Assembly (NCBI GenBank): GCA_905220665.1 | Contig: CAJNAR010000021.1 | Location: 1 to 64,000 of the forward strand | Direction: 5' to 3' | DNA from: Albugo candida | Lineage: Eukaryota; Oomycota; Peronosporomycetes; Albuginales; Albuginaceae | DNA: 64,000 bases | Shown: positions 13,751-23,813 of the stretch, one piece after another | Layout of the letters: each line of letters opens with the position of its first letter | Numbering within the stretch: the first letter of the stretch is position 1 | Translations under genes and position numbers: made by a program | Notes under the pieces: generated by a model | What the model saw: the letters and a program-made list of their open reading frames with translations, nothing else | Database searches by the model: none | Told to the model about the DNA's origin: nothing

Positions 13751-14069
13751 AGCTGTAAGTATAATATAAAGATAATATATTACACTTGTACTCAAACCCT
13801 AAACCCTAATTTGCCCACTGATGGCGGCCAAATTTTTACGCTTCCATAGGAAATACTAGTTAAATCTAGAGAAATAAGGCAACTTATAGAGCCTTATAAA
13901 TTATCCAAAAACCATCCAATTAAAACTTGAAGCCTTTTGTTTTGAAGCGCTAAACTGTACCTATCATATAAAATCTCTGTTTTTGTCATGCGATGATTTA
14001 TGCGTGAAGAGTAGTGAATTTACTAAGGCCTAAGAAAGTCACAGGTTATAGGTGATGTGCACTGTAGCT
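13751..14069. other. Intergenic spacer
   Basis: AT-rich spacer between the transposase relic and the Copia target site. Apart from the telomere-like motif at 13,794-13,809 I see no gene, RNA or repeat here. Confidence 0.6.
13794..13809. repeat. Short interstitial telomere-like repeat (AAACCCT)2AA
   Basis: Two consecutive AAACCCT units plus AA occur here. TTTAGGG is the plant-type telomere repeat also reported for oomycetes. The run is only 16 bases, so chance is possible, but it lies between a satellite/transposase relic and a retrotransposon. Confidence 0.4.
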
Positions 14070-14074
14070 AGTCT
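14070..14074. repeat. Target-site duplication, left copy (AGTCT)
   Basis: AGTCT immediately precedes the left LTR and is repeated exactly after the right LTR. Five bases is the expected duplication size for Ty1/Copia integrases. Confidence 0.9.
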
Positions 14075-14210
14075 TGTTGTAATTTTTGGTATTTTGCAGA
14101 GGGAGAATTCTTCGCAGGGGTGGTAAAAATGAAAATTAGTATTAACCTTAAAACCTAGACATGTACTTAGCTAGATAGTTCAACCGTACATAGGAGCTTC
14201 ATCATCAACA
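14075..14210 (-). repeat. 3' LTR of the Copia element
   Basis: 136 bp. On the element strand it begins TGTTGATGATGAAGCTCC and ends ATTACAACA. It pairs with 18,183-18,318. The nine differences cluster towards the element's LTR 3' end (U5 side). Confidence 0.93.
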
Positions 14211-14220
14211 CTCCCCCTCC
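14211..14220 (-). other. Polypurine tract of the Copia element
   Basis: On the element strand GGAGGGGGAG lies directly against the TG start of the 3' LTR, the expected position of the plus-strand DNA primer. Confidence 0.85.
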
Positions 14221-14221
14221 A

Positions 14222-15898
14222 TTAATAAGTTCCAGTGCCTGACTTGGTCACGAGAAACCTGAACTTCTTTGTCGAAATCGCGTTGGTTAGGAAAGCAGCT
14301 AATTGCAGCCGAGTCTCAATGTACTCCAGGTGAACATTCTTGGCCTTAACATGATCGCGTACAAAATGATAGCGAATATCAATGTGTTTCGCACGATTCT
14401 GACGTCCTTCGTTCTTTGCTATTGCATTAATAGACTCTTTGCCCACAACACTTCTTGAATGCACAATGAAAGTGCCACGTATTTGGCTTCCGCTGTACTT
14501 AGAAAGACACTGTGTTGCATTTTGACTTGAAAATCACTGGAGAATTGTTAACCATTACCATCACTCCTGACGTCGAACGTCGATTGTCCTTGTTACTTCC
14601 CCAATCGGCATCACTGAACGCACTAAGCATTAGCTCGCCAGACTTTCTTCCATAGCAAATTCCATTTATTTCCGTAGTCTTCAAGTAACGTAGAACGCGA
14701 ATAGCCGCATTCCAGTGCTCTTCACTTGGCTTCTCCAAATGACGACTCAATTGGCACACAGTGAACGCAATATCTGGTCTTGTTCCGGTAGCCACGTATA
14801 ATAGTGACCCCACTAGAGACCGATACGGACGATTCTCCATTCTTGGGTCCTTTTCTTCACACTTGGATTGTATACCGGTTTTGCCGTTACTTGGTTAAAC
14901 TCCTCTGTCATTCTGGCGATGCATGCACTCTGACTGATCTTGAGCTGCTTCACACTCATATTGTACTCGACTTCGATGCCGAGAATAAAACGCACTTTAC
15001 CTAGCGTTTTTAGCTGAAAATGACCAAATAGTTTTTCTGCGACTTTCTTGATTAGTTAGTCAAAACTCCTCCAACAAGCATGTCATCGACATACAAAATC
15101 ACGTATACCCATGAAACTTGGTCATCTTGACGAACAAATACACACGCGTCCGAAACGCATTACTTAAATCCCATGTTCATAATAACACGTGAAATTATCT
15201 TGAACCACGTAGCAGCAGCTTGCTTTAGTCCGTACAAACTTCGATTCAGCTTTAGAACTTGATCAGGTCGCGTTTCAACACCTTGAGGCGTGTATATATA
15301 CACATCTTCTTCCAACACACGATTGCAAATGCCGTGTCAACATCATATTGATGGATTGTCCTACCTTTATGACAGCATACTGCCAGGAAGATACGAATCG
15401 AATTTCGATTCGCAACAGGTGAGTACGTCTCGTAGTAATCGACTCCATAGGTTTGACGATAACCTAATACCACTAGTCGATCCTTGTAGCGCTCAAACTC
15501 ACCCCGCTCATTTCTCTTATCGCAAAAACCTACTTTGTTCCGATCACTTTTTTATTCGGAGGTTTCGCCAACGCCGTCCACGTGTTCATTGAGTGCAATG
15601 CCTTTAACTCGGTCTTGATTGCCTCACTCCCCATCTTTGATTGTGGAGACTTCATCGCATCTTTATATATTGACGGTGTTTCCAGCGCTGCATTGGCTTG
15701 TTCATCTTCAAGGCGGTACCTTTTCTTTGCACGCTCCATTGATTCATCACTAGTTGTAGTCACGATGGCGTCTGATGTTTTAATCGGAAGCAGAGCGTGA
15801 TAATTGTTACTCCATGGTGTTTCAAGTAGGGCATTGTGTTCACGCACTTGAGAAAAACCTTCACGCCTCCTGGGCACAATGTCCAGACTTGTATCCAT
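14222..15898 (-). pseudogene. pol: Copia reverse transcriptase and RNase H region, frameshifted
   Basis: The reverse-transcriptase frame begins near 15,898. The catalytic YVDD box is readable at 15,082-15,093, within a VILYVDDM context. RNase H follows: SFSDADWG-type motif near 14,600 (here SAFSDADWGS), RSTSGV, then HIDIRYHFVRDHV near 14,360. Reading frames change near 15,530, 15,250, 15,000, 14,813 and 14,499, so no intact product is made. Direction and order match the rest of the element. Confidence 0.88.
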
Positions 15899-15905
15899 AT
15901 CGAAA

Positions 15906-17504
15906 TCAGTTGTTGCTCTCCATAGTTACATCATCATTTCCAAATAGTGGTTGAGATGCATGCACGAGATCTTGACTGGGACTTAGACATCCAAATTCAC
16001 TTGGAGGCGAAATAATTTGATCATATCCAGTCTGATCCACCACCATCGGTTCTTCGTCACTTGGGGCATGAATAACTGGTGATCGCACCATGACATCATC
16101 ATCGTCGTCATTGTGATGCGTGCATGGTGTGAACTGACTATCGCCAACAACTTGCACGTATTGAGACTTGAGTAATTCTTGAAATATTACCGATCGCGTA
16201 ATCTCCAGTTGTTGTGAATCATTATTCCAGACTCTGTATCCCTTGACATCATGTGCATACCCCAAGAACATGCATCGAAATGACGTTTTGTCCATCTTCT
16301 GCCGCTTTGCCTTTACAACGTAACCGAAACCTTGAGCACCAAAAACTCGAATGGATGATAAGTTGGGTTTGGTTCCAAAACATACTTCGAACGGTGTTTT
16401 AATCGGACTAGCAGCGCATGTAATTCTATTGGTCACATACACCGCGGTGTTAATGGCTTGGGCCCACCACTTTTTCTCAACGTGCATGTGATTTAGCATA
16501 GATCTTGCGCGCTCCGTGAGTGTTCTGTTCATTCGTTCTTCCATGCCGTTTTGCTGTGGCGAATACGGCACTGACGCTTGATGAATGATTCCGGACTTCC
16601 GACACACTTCTGCAAAACGCTTGTTTATATATTCTCCACCTTTGTCGGTGCGAATACACTTAATCGTGGTGTTCAAATGGTTTTCCATCATCGACTTGTA
16701 CTCAATGAATTTTTCCAACGCATCTGACTTGTGTACTATGAAATACAAGACCACATATCGCGAATAGTCATCCAGGAACGTTACAACAAGTCTTGCTCCA
16801 CCCTGTGACTTGGTCTCCATTGGACCCATTGCATCACTGTAACTATCTGAAGCAGCGGTGTGGTCTTTACTTCACCGTAACTTGCTTTCGGAAACGGTTT
16901 GACCGTCGACTTCCCAGTCACACATCCTTCACAGATATCGTCGTGTTCATCATCGACAGAGGGCGAATCTTTTATCTTGAATCCCTCGACACACTTTTTG
17001 AGGTTTCTCATGGCCTCGATCGGTAAATGTCCCAATCGTGCATACCATATATCTTGACTGATTGGTCGAGCTCCATTCCCGACCTCTTCCCTCGTGCTTG
17101 CTGATTCCAAGGTATTGCATTCCAGCACAAACACTTTCCCTTTTGGGCCACTTGAGTCATCACTTCTTTTTCATTCATTATCACACATGTCTTGTTGCTG
17201 AATGTCACATGCAAACCTTGTCTAGACATTGCATTTATTGAAAGGAGTCTACGATCCAGCTCCGGTACGTATAAGACATCTTCAATACGAATTGGCTTCT
17301 TGTTCTTAAGTACAACACGGATTGTTCCATCAGCAGCCACTGACTCTCCATTCGCACTTGAAATTTTAACCGACTTATCCAAGAGCGAATCTCCACGAAC
17401 TCATTTCGAAATGGGATCATGTGACTACTCGCACCACTGTCGAGTAACCAACCATCCGCACCATGTTCATTAACTGTTAACGCAATCTTGTTTCTTTTGT
17501 CCAT
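15906..17504 (-). pseudogene. pol: Copia protease and integrase region, frameshifted
   Basis: The protease active site reads LLDSGASSHM near 17,430-17,445 (Asp-Ser-Gly). The GAG-pre-integrase zinc region follows near 17,040-16,900, with RLGH and CEGCVTGK; the usual first His (WH) reads WY. The integrase core has FLDDYSRY, RTDKGGEY and a Glu in QQNGMEERMNR, giving the D-D-E triad between about 16,790 and 16,530. This is the longest surviving frame (16,829-15,906, 307 codons). Frame breaks lie near 17,235 and 16,800. Confidence 0.88.
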
Positions 17505-17520
17505 ACTTGTTGCAAATAAA

Positions 17521-18253
17521 TCATTTCCCGGAGAACTTGTTTCTTGATTCCTTCGACCAATTACTCCTGCTCTTGAAGTTTCTTGTTGCCTTCAGAGCGA
17601 GTTCACTCTTTTCCTTTCGAGCAATGCCTTCGTATTCACGACGAAGTATCTCCTTGGCTCGAAATGGGTCGATGTCCTGTATGTTTTCTACCATCTTTAT
17701 GATCTGGTCGTATTCATCCGACAAACTTCCAAGCAAAATCACAAGCAGCTCATCGTGGGAATTTCATCACCGATGGCTTGCATTGTCATGCACAACTCAT
17801 CAAACTTGAGAAAATGTTCCATCAAATCTCCTCCCCTCTGCATTTTGAACTCGTGAAGCTGCCGACGCGTCTGTACCCGATTGTGAATGCTTTTACGGAG
17901 AAAGAAGCTCTTCAAAATTTCCCATGCTTCTGCCGTCGTTCCTGCGTTCCGAAGCATGGACTGAAAACTTGGGCTTAGCAAAGTACAAACATTTGCGAAG
18001 GCCTTCATGTCACGACTATCCATTGTGACACTCTGGCGTCTCCTCCGCTCGGCGCCTTCGTCGCGTCGATGTGTTCAAGCAGGCCCTTCTTGGCGAGTTT
18101 CATCCGTGCGTTGAATTCCCATACGAAGTAGCTGTCTTCCTTAAGCACATCGTTTCCATCAGCCGTACTTGGGCTCATAACCTGTCGTAATTGTTGGTAA
18201 GTTGTAGAGGGAGAATTCTTCGCAGGGGTGGTAAAAATGATAAGTAGTATCAA
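17521..18253 (-). pseudogene. gag: Copia Gag region, frameshifted
   Basis: Gag-like sequence with WEFNARMKLAKKGLLEHI near 18,120, ANVCTLLSPSFQSMLRNA near 17,960 and LLGSLSDEYDQIIKMVENI near 17,720 (the usual UBN2-type Gag pattern). Frame breaks near 18,010 and 17,745 split it into three pieces. I see no CCHC zinc knuckle in what is readable. Confidence 0.82.
18171..18182 (-). other. Primer-binding site matching the initiator-tRNA anticodon loop
   Basis: Immediately inside the 5' LTR the element strand reads GGTTATGAGCCC. Its complement GGGCTCATAACC equals the anticodon stem-loop of eukaryotic initiator tRNA-Met (anticodon CAT) rather than the tRNA 3' end. Drosophila copia and yeast Ty5 are known to prime from a cleaved tRNA half in this way. 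Confidence 0.75.
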
Positions 18254-18318
18254 CCTTAAAACCTAGACGTGTACTTAGCTAGATAGTTCAACCGTACATA
18301 GGAGCTTCATCATCAACA
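18183..18318 (-). repeat. 5' LTR of the Copia element
   Basis: 136 bp, paired with 14,075-14,210. On the element strand it runs from TGTTGATGATGAAGC to ATTACGACA, abutting the primer-binding site. No convincing TATA box stands out. Confidence 0.93.
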
Positions 18319-18323
18319 AGTCT
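18319..18323. repeat. Target-site duplication, right copy (AGTCT)
   Basis: Exact copy of 14,070-14,074, directly after the right LTR. Confidence 0.9.
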
Positions 18324-21242
18324 AAGCCTTCTCGTATTAGACGCCCACAGCCACTAATTTATTGTCCGATAGCTGCAGATTGATTAGCCTGATGTGCTCC
18401 ACACTGGTTCAGGGGCATCAGCTTCAACAGATCCAGTCACGGTCTACGGTACTCACTCTATGAAACTTTCGCTGTCCACAAAGTGTCGCATGAATGAGCT
18501 GCGTGGAATGAACATGGCTCGTTCAAGATTCTGAAACAGGTATCAGGTATAAGTATTCAATTTGGCGATGTCTTGTTGTAAACGTCTGGCTGCAAGTGTG
18601 ATAATTACAAACCAAGAGAATTATGGCCAAAAGTACAAGGTATGCTGATGCGAATCATGTCAAGCCAGTTAGCTATGAACTCAATACGTTAATGTACAAT
18701 TTGCGTAGATAAAACATTATATCAGGGAACATCGGGATAATAACGTGGTTCGTGCCGGTATTTTCAACACTTTGTTTTAGAAGTCATACGCAGTAGCCGA
18801 TGATGTGTATCGCTCCGGGACATAGTTTGAATATCAGTAATAGTAAAGAATTTCATAGTTCAGCTTTCTTTCCGGAAGGTTACATCAAAGCTACGAACTC
18901 TCGATGCAACACAAGCACGAAGCTCACCTATTGCTATCCGGCGTGTACGTTTGGGTAACGGGTAAATGGTTAAGTAGATGATCTTTCTCTCAATTTAAAC
19001 GCTACAAGTCACAGAGGGCTTCCGTGATTGCAGCCGCTTCTCAGATAAGTCAATGTACTTAAATTGGAAATAACAGGACACGGCATAGTTCGAACCATCC
19101 AGAGCAAGGATTTCCTTTCCTCCAGCATCGGACTAGATCTACGACAATAGAGTTCGGAATGTTTAGACCGCATTAAATTCGACTCGGTTTGCTTAGTTCA
19201 GCACCGAATTTCTACGTAAAATAGCTGAGTTACGACAGTGGTGTCATTACCTTAAATACCATGTCCTTCGCATTGGCATGATAGATTTTTCAAATATTTT
19301 TCTTCATGATGGAAAGTAATACTGATAGAGGATCACTTTGTTTGACCTGCGCTGCGGCATAAATGGTGGTGTCATAGTTTCTGTAATTACCAACTGCGCC
19401 TTCGCGTCGGTAAAAAGACAATCCCAGTCTTTTGTCAAAGGCCTTTTTCCAAAACGCAAGACATGTTAGTCTATTAGACTCGCTCATAAGCTTATAAAGC
19501 AATGAATTCAGTCTGTGTTGCCCGAATCACACATGATCCTTCTTCAAATAGTAAGCTGATGCCAGTTGGCGCTGTGATGAAAGTATGGTATCTTTTTCCA
19601 GCTGATATTAGAACACGATCTTCAGACACTCGATGGAAATTATGTAGCAGGCTGATAAGATGCAGTTGGTAGTCCTTGCATCTCTAGAGACGCACATTTC
19701 TATTCCTGTATAATCGCTTGGGTGTATTGATCGTATTTTAGCGACTATGCAATTATTGTGTGAATTTTTTTGGGTATCATTCGATGAGAAAGGGATATGC
19801 CAGCCGTTGTCGCAATTCTAGTAGCGATTGTCAAGGCTATAGAACAAACAGCGAGACTTGTTAAGATCGGGGAAATAGCCCCAGCAACAGCTAGATTCAC
19901 TTCTGAAGATATTTATAGCGTCGATTATGGCTTCCATCGTGTTATTGAGGAGAAGTGGTGGATGATAATGATACAGACTTGAAAATGGGTACCATCAGAA
20001 CAATATTCGACCCTTGAGTTCAATATCGACCTCAAATTACAGTTCGGTGCCCGCACAATGAAGACGACAGTATGAAACTTCGAAGTTGCTTTAGCTGTAA
20101 ATTTATCTGTTGGTTTGCACTCGAGCAGATTTTTCATCATTACGACGACACTTGCTCAATACAATTAGATCTCCTCAATCGGTAGCTGGATAATAATAAC
20201 GAGAGCTTTAACTATTGCTCGCACATTATTTGTTGTTGCTGATTTCCTATGGGCCTTTCCGCCAAGTGATCAATTTAAATTATGAGCTACAGCACTTATG
20301 ATCGCTCATGCTTCCCTGTACAATCATTCTAAATTGCTAATGCTAATAGATCAATCATTGTATATATAACCGTTTGACTCGAGCAATAATTATGTTTGAT
20401 TCTCTCCGGTTAAGAAAAAAAAACCGTTGTGGGATGATTAGTCGCTAAACGGACTCACAATTGTGTGAAAGAGACATATACTTATAAGATAAATGTGTGG
20501 CTCGGTATTATTTTCTCGCACAATCACTTCTCTTGATATTACATTTACATTGAATCTCATTGTAGCATTGATCTCCGTAGCTAATTTAATAAGCGCAGCT
20601 ACTTTATATCGTTCAGAAGCATGATTTGGTCGTGACCTACGGGAAGCGTGGTGAATAGCTCGACGAGCTTATGGCGATATCATTCCGCTCAGTATACGAG
20701 ATAGACCAGCTTAGAGTTTTTAATCATCGAACGAGATGTGAGCCTCATTCCCTGCAAGGCAATATATTCTAAATCTAGAATTTACATTCACTGTCTCCAT
20801 TAATGCGATATTTGAATACGAGCGAGCGTTCGACGTAGTGCAGAATCTAGAAAGATTCGATATTGCAGGCGACGATTGCAACCTGCGCGTGCTGAAAAAG
20901 GGATTAGTCTAAGTTTCTTACCGCGGAAAGAATATTAAGCTATTCATTTTGCCTCGGGACAAGAAAATATATGGTGACCACCACATTTCGAATAATGAAT
21001 AAATATGAAACTAGCACAATTTCAAACATGATCCTTCGCAAGTATAGCAATTCATGGGAGGGGTATGGCTGCCAAATGACATAACGCTTAGTACAGCAGA
21101 TCGACTGATCGAGAAATTTCAACTATTGCAACAAGACTGTTTCTTGTACTAAGAATAAAAGAAGTCGGAGCTAAAAGTAGTGTAGCCAAAAGTCGCAAAG
21201 AACTGTCTTTGTGCGCTGACGCGATAGCGTTGTTGTGCCGCG
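18324..21242. other. Gene-poor stretch, no recognisable gene
   Basis: About 2.9 kb with only short open frames. Two minus-strand patches look faintly protein-like, near 19,020-19,120 (ALDGSNYAVSCYFQFKYI) and 19,290-19,502 (AFDKRLGLSFYRREGAVGNY), and may be remnants of a degraded gene, but I cannot name a family or join them. No tRNA, rRNA or tandem repeat was seen. Confidence 0.5.
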
Positions 21243-23612
21243 ATGAGGACTGAATGCAATGAAATGACTGAGTTATTGGAGAGATTGCGGACGGGAGAGA
21301 TAACAAAATCGCAACTATTTGAACAAATTACCAGGTTGCATCCTACTGCGATTGAGCCAAAGTCACACAGTATCAAAAATATAGACTTGATCAGACGATC
21401 CACTAGTACTATATCTACTCATGTTGATCCAGTTCAGGAGCTCCTAGCTACGTCTGCTTCTGATTTGAAATCGAGGTTTCCCATTGTATGTACGCACAGT
21501 GATTTATCACAAGAATGTTCGTCTGAAGAGGAGGATTCCAGTGCACGAAGTTCAGTACTGGCGCAAAGAGATTTTTGCCAGTCTGTCAGTAGTGGCGGAG
21601 CTAGAATAAATCAGTCAAAAGGCTCCGCAAATTACAAATCTCAGCAAGTGCTGGACATCACGAAGTCCGAATCGTATAACATTGAGAAAGATTGTCGTGA
21701 AGAAGTGGAAAATGATGATTCAAACGCTAGCTCTCCTATAACAGGACTAGCAAATGCTGATGAAATCGGGAAATTGAATTCTATGGTCAACTCACGTGTT
21801 TATTCCAGCACTGCGTTAGGCTTACGTGAGCATATTTTATCTCAAACACGCCAGAACTCTACGAGTAGCAAGGAAATGACGAAGAGTATTTCTTACGCTT
21901 ATCGACCATTCAATACTGATGAGGATATTTTGGTCGATACAAAAGATAGAAGAAGAAAAAGTGTAGACGATTTTACGCGTGATCAACGTAACGAACCTCT
22001 TCAGCAGTCATTCTCTCTTTCAAATTCAGCTCACATGAGCCCTAAAGATGACGGTTTTCATTCTGATGGCAGTACAAAACGAGAAAAGAAACACAGTAGC
22101 AGCAATAATTTTCACACACGAGTCTTGAGGTGGCTAGCTCGGAAAGATTCTCAACAAGAGCATATCAAACAACAGTTACTTTTGACGGAATTAAAAGACT
22201 GCAGCTTTTCACCACAGCTCAACTCAAAATCGATGAGATTTGCTGAGATGTCAAGAATTCGTAAAGGTTTTGTAACAAACAAGGCCAACTGTACTGCAAG
22301 TTATGCTGCGTCTGAGCGCCTTTATCAGCAAAAAGGTCGGTACAAGGAACGTGAGGAGCTTACGGCACGTTTCATGGACCAACAGGAAGCTATCCTGCGT
22401 CAGGAGTGTACTTTCCAACCACAGATAAATATCAGCTATGCAGTATCAACTAAGGTCAGATCCAAATATCTGGAGAAAGCAGTCCCTTCGCCAGCAACAT
22501 ATGCTGCTCATGCACAAGCAAGTGAATATGCATTGAAGGAGTGCACCTTTAAACCAAAAGTCAATACCATCAGTCCATCAATGATCTCGGCACATCTTTA
22601 TTTGAAGCAGAATATTTTTGACCGCCTGAGTCGTATGGAGTCCCAAAAAAAAAGTTCAAATTTCGCAGGGTGCCAAAACGATTCAGAATTACGTCCGTCC
22701 AATCAAACTGAAAGCGATTTGTTCGTGAATCAAGCAACTGATCCAGATGCTTTTGATTTGATCACAAGTGACCTTACCGGGCAGGATAGTCCAAGTGGAA
22801 TTGCTCTGAGTCGGTCTATATCAGGATTTTTAAGAGACACTAATTCGATTCGTCAGCGGAATTGCTCGTCAAAAAAATCTAGGCCACACTCAGCGGGGAA
22901 GGTCCTTGTGAAGGGAAAGGAACAAGATCAGCGATTTCGGAATTTTATCGAGCGACAGCATTTTTATGAACAAGCAAAACATCAACGACTCGAGAAGTCC
23001 AAACAACAAAAACAGTCAAATCATAGATTCTCAATGAACAAACATTCAGCAAAGATGATGGCTAATGGTCGGAAAGGAGAATTTTTGGAACGGGTTACTA
23101 AAGATTTGATCATGAGAGAGCGAGAAGCTTTGAAGAAAAATTATATGAGCTACGCCGACCCTCATTGCACATTTCGACCCAAAATTAATCAAACAAGCGC
23201 AAGGAGAAAAGCTCGTTCTATAATGGAATTAAGTCGGGGAGATCTGCTTCGTCGTGAAACTGCAAAAAGACTGGTGAAAATCCAAATGGAACAAGATGAA
23301 ATGGCACGCTTGACTTTCCATCCTCAGCTCAATCCAATTTCAGACAAGGCTCATAGTAAACTCAAGATTCTCAAGAGCCCTGAAACGTATTTGCAACGTG
23401 TGAGGCAACAAATTGATATCCGAGAAAAAAAGCAACGGAATGCAGCAAAAGAAAAAGAGGCAAAAGAACTTACAAAGTGCACGTTTCACCCGAGTACCAT
23501 CCAAGCTCCCGCTTATGTACATCATATCGCCAAAAGTGCTTCGATACGAAAGAGATTACGGCAGCAGACGGATAACCAACGCCGTAAAGAGTCCGTGGAG
23601 CAATGGAAATAA
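21243..23612 (+). CDS. CTFxPxIN-repeat protein, probably cytoskeletal or flagellar
   Basis: A single-exon 789-residue protein. Its signature is a spaced repeat of the form (E/K/H)CTFxPxIN: CSFSPQLN (about residue 319), CTFQPQIN (387), CTFKPKVN (432), CTFRPKIN (640), LTFHPQLN (689) and CTFHPST (744). Basic, Gln/Glu-rich, probably helical stretches lie between repeats. Residues 1-310 are Ser-rich and low complexity. No enzyme motif, signal peptide or membrane segment is visible. Repeats of this form occur in uncharacterised proteins of flagellated protists, so a microtubule or flagellar role is an inference only. The start is the first ATG after an upstream stop; no intron is needed. It ends tail to tail with a doubtful minus-strand frame 18 bp away. 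Confidence 0.85.
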   Translation: MRTECNEMTELLERLRTGEITKSQLFEQITRLHPTAIEPKSHSIKNIDLIRRSTSTISTHVDPVQELLATSASDLKSRFPIVCTHSDLSQECSSEEEDSSARSSVLAQRDFCQSVSSGGARINQSKGSANYKSQQVLDITKSESYNIEKDCREEVENDDSNASSPITGLANADEIGKLNSMVNSRVYSSTALGLREHILSQTRQNSTSSKEMTKSISYAYRPFNTDEDILVDTKDRRRKSVDDFTRDQRNEPLQQSFSLSNSAHMSPKDDGFHSDGSTKREKKHSSSNNFHTRVLRWLARKDSQQEHIKQQLLLTELKDCSFSPQLNSKSMRFAEMSRIRKGFVTNKANCTASYAASERLYQQKGRYKEREELTARFMDQQEAILRQECTFQPQINISYAVSTKVRSKYLEKAVPSPATYAAHAQASEYALKECTFKPKVNTISPSMISAHLYLKQNIFDRLSRMESQKKSSNFAGCQNDSELRPSNQTESDLFVNQATDPDAFDLITSDLTGQDSPSGIALSRSISGFLRDTNSIRQRNCSSKKSRPHSAGKVLVKGKEQDQRFRNFIERQHFYEQAKHQRLEKSKQQKQSNHRFSMNKHSAKMMANGRKGEFLERVTKDLIMREREALKKNYMSYADPHCTFRPKINQTSARRKARSIMELSRGDLLRRETAKRLVKIQMEQDEMARLTFHPQLNPISDKAHSKLKILKSPETYLQRVRQQIDIREKKQRNAAKEKEAKELTKCTFHPSTIQAPAYVHHIAKSASIRKRLRQQTDNQRRKESVEQWK

Positions 23613-23630
23613 AAGACTCAGCACGAAGCT

Positions 23631-23813
23631 CTATGGCACTTTAGTGAAATAAATGATCTCATGGTTTGCGCGGATTTTACATGGCATCCAATCTCCCTCA
23701 TCTGAACGGTAGCAGTGATTCACAATATCGATCTGACTCGCGTATGTGCATGCTGTGCCATTGTACAAACAAAAGACTACAGTAGATAATAATATCAATG
23801 TTGTTGTCTGCAA
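23631..23813 (-). CDS. Doubtful small ORF with hydrophobic N-terminus and cysteines
   Basis: A 60-codon minus-strand frame starting at TTG, not ATG. It opens with a hydrophobic run (LILLSTVVFCLYNG) followed by a short tail with three further cysteines (TACTYAS, NHCYRSDEG, WMPCKIR). This resembles a small secreted protein, but with no ATG it would need an upstream exon. TTTATTGCAG at the 5' end could be a splice acceptor. No family recognised; it may be chance. Confidence 0.2.
   Translation of the reverse strand: MQTTTLILLSTVVFCLYNGTACTYASQIDIVNHCYRSDEGDWMPCKIRANHEIIYFTKVP

Larger units (their letters stand above)
14075..18318 (-). mobile_element. Ty1/Copia LTR retrotransposon, structurally complete, coding region decayed
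   Basis: A 4,244-bp element on the minus strand. It has two 136-bp LTRs starting TG and ending CA, an AGTCT duplication on both sides, a primer-binding site directly after the 5' LTR (18,171-18,182) and a polypurine tract directly before the 3' LTR (14,211-14,220). The polyprotein order is Copia type: Gag, protease, integrase, reverse transcriptase, RNase H. By eye the LTRs differ at 9 of 136 positions (about 93% identity), so insertion is not recent. The coding region carries several frameshifts and stops, so it is probably non-autonomous now. Total length is at the short end for Copia elements. Confidence 0.95.

Noticed and set aside
14095..14210. A 116-bp LTR starting at TGCAGAGGG
   Set aside because: Extending to 14,075 keeps LTR similarity, restores an exact AGTCT duplication and places the primer site directly at the LTR edge, so 136 bp is the better boundary.
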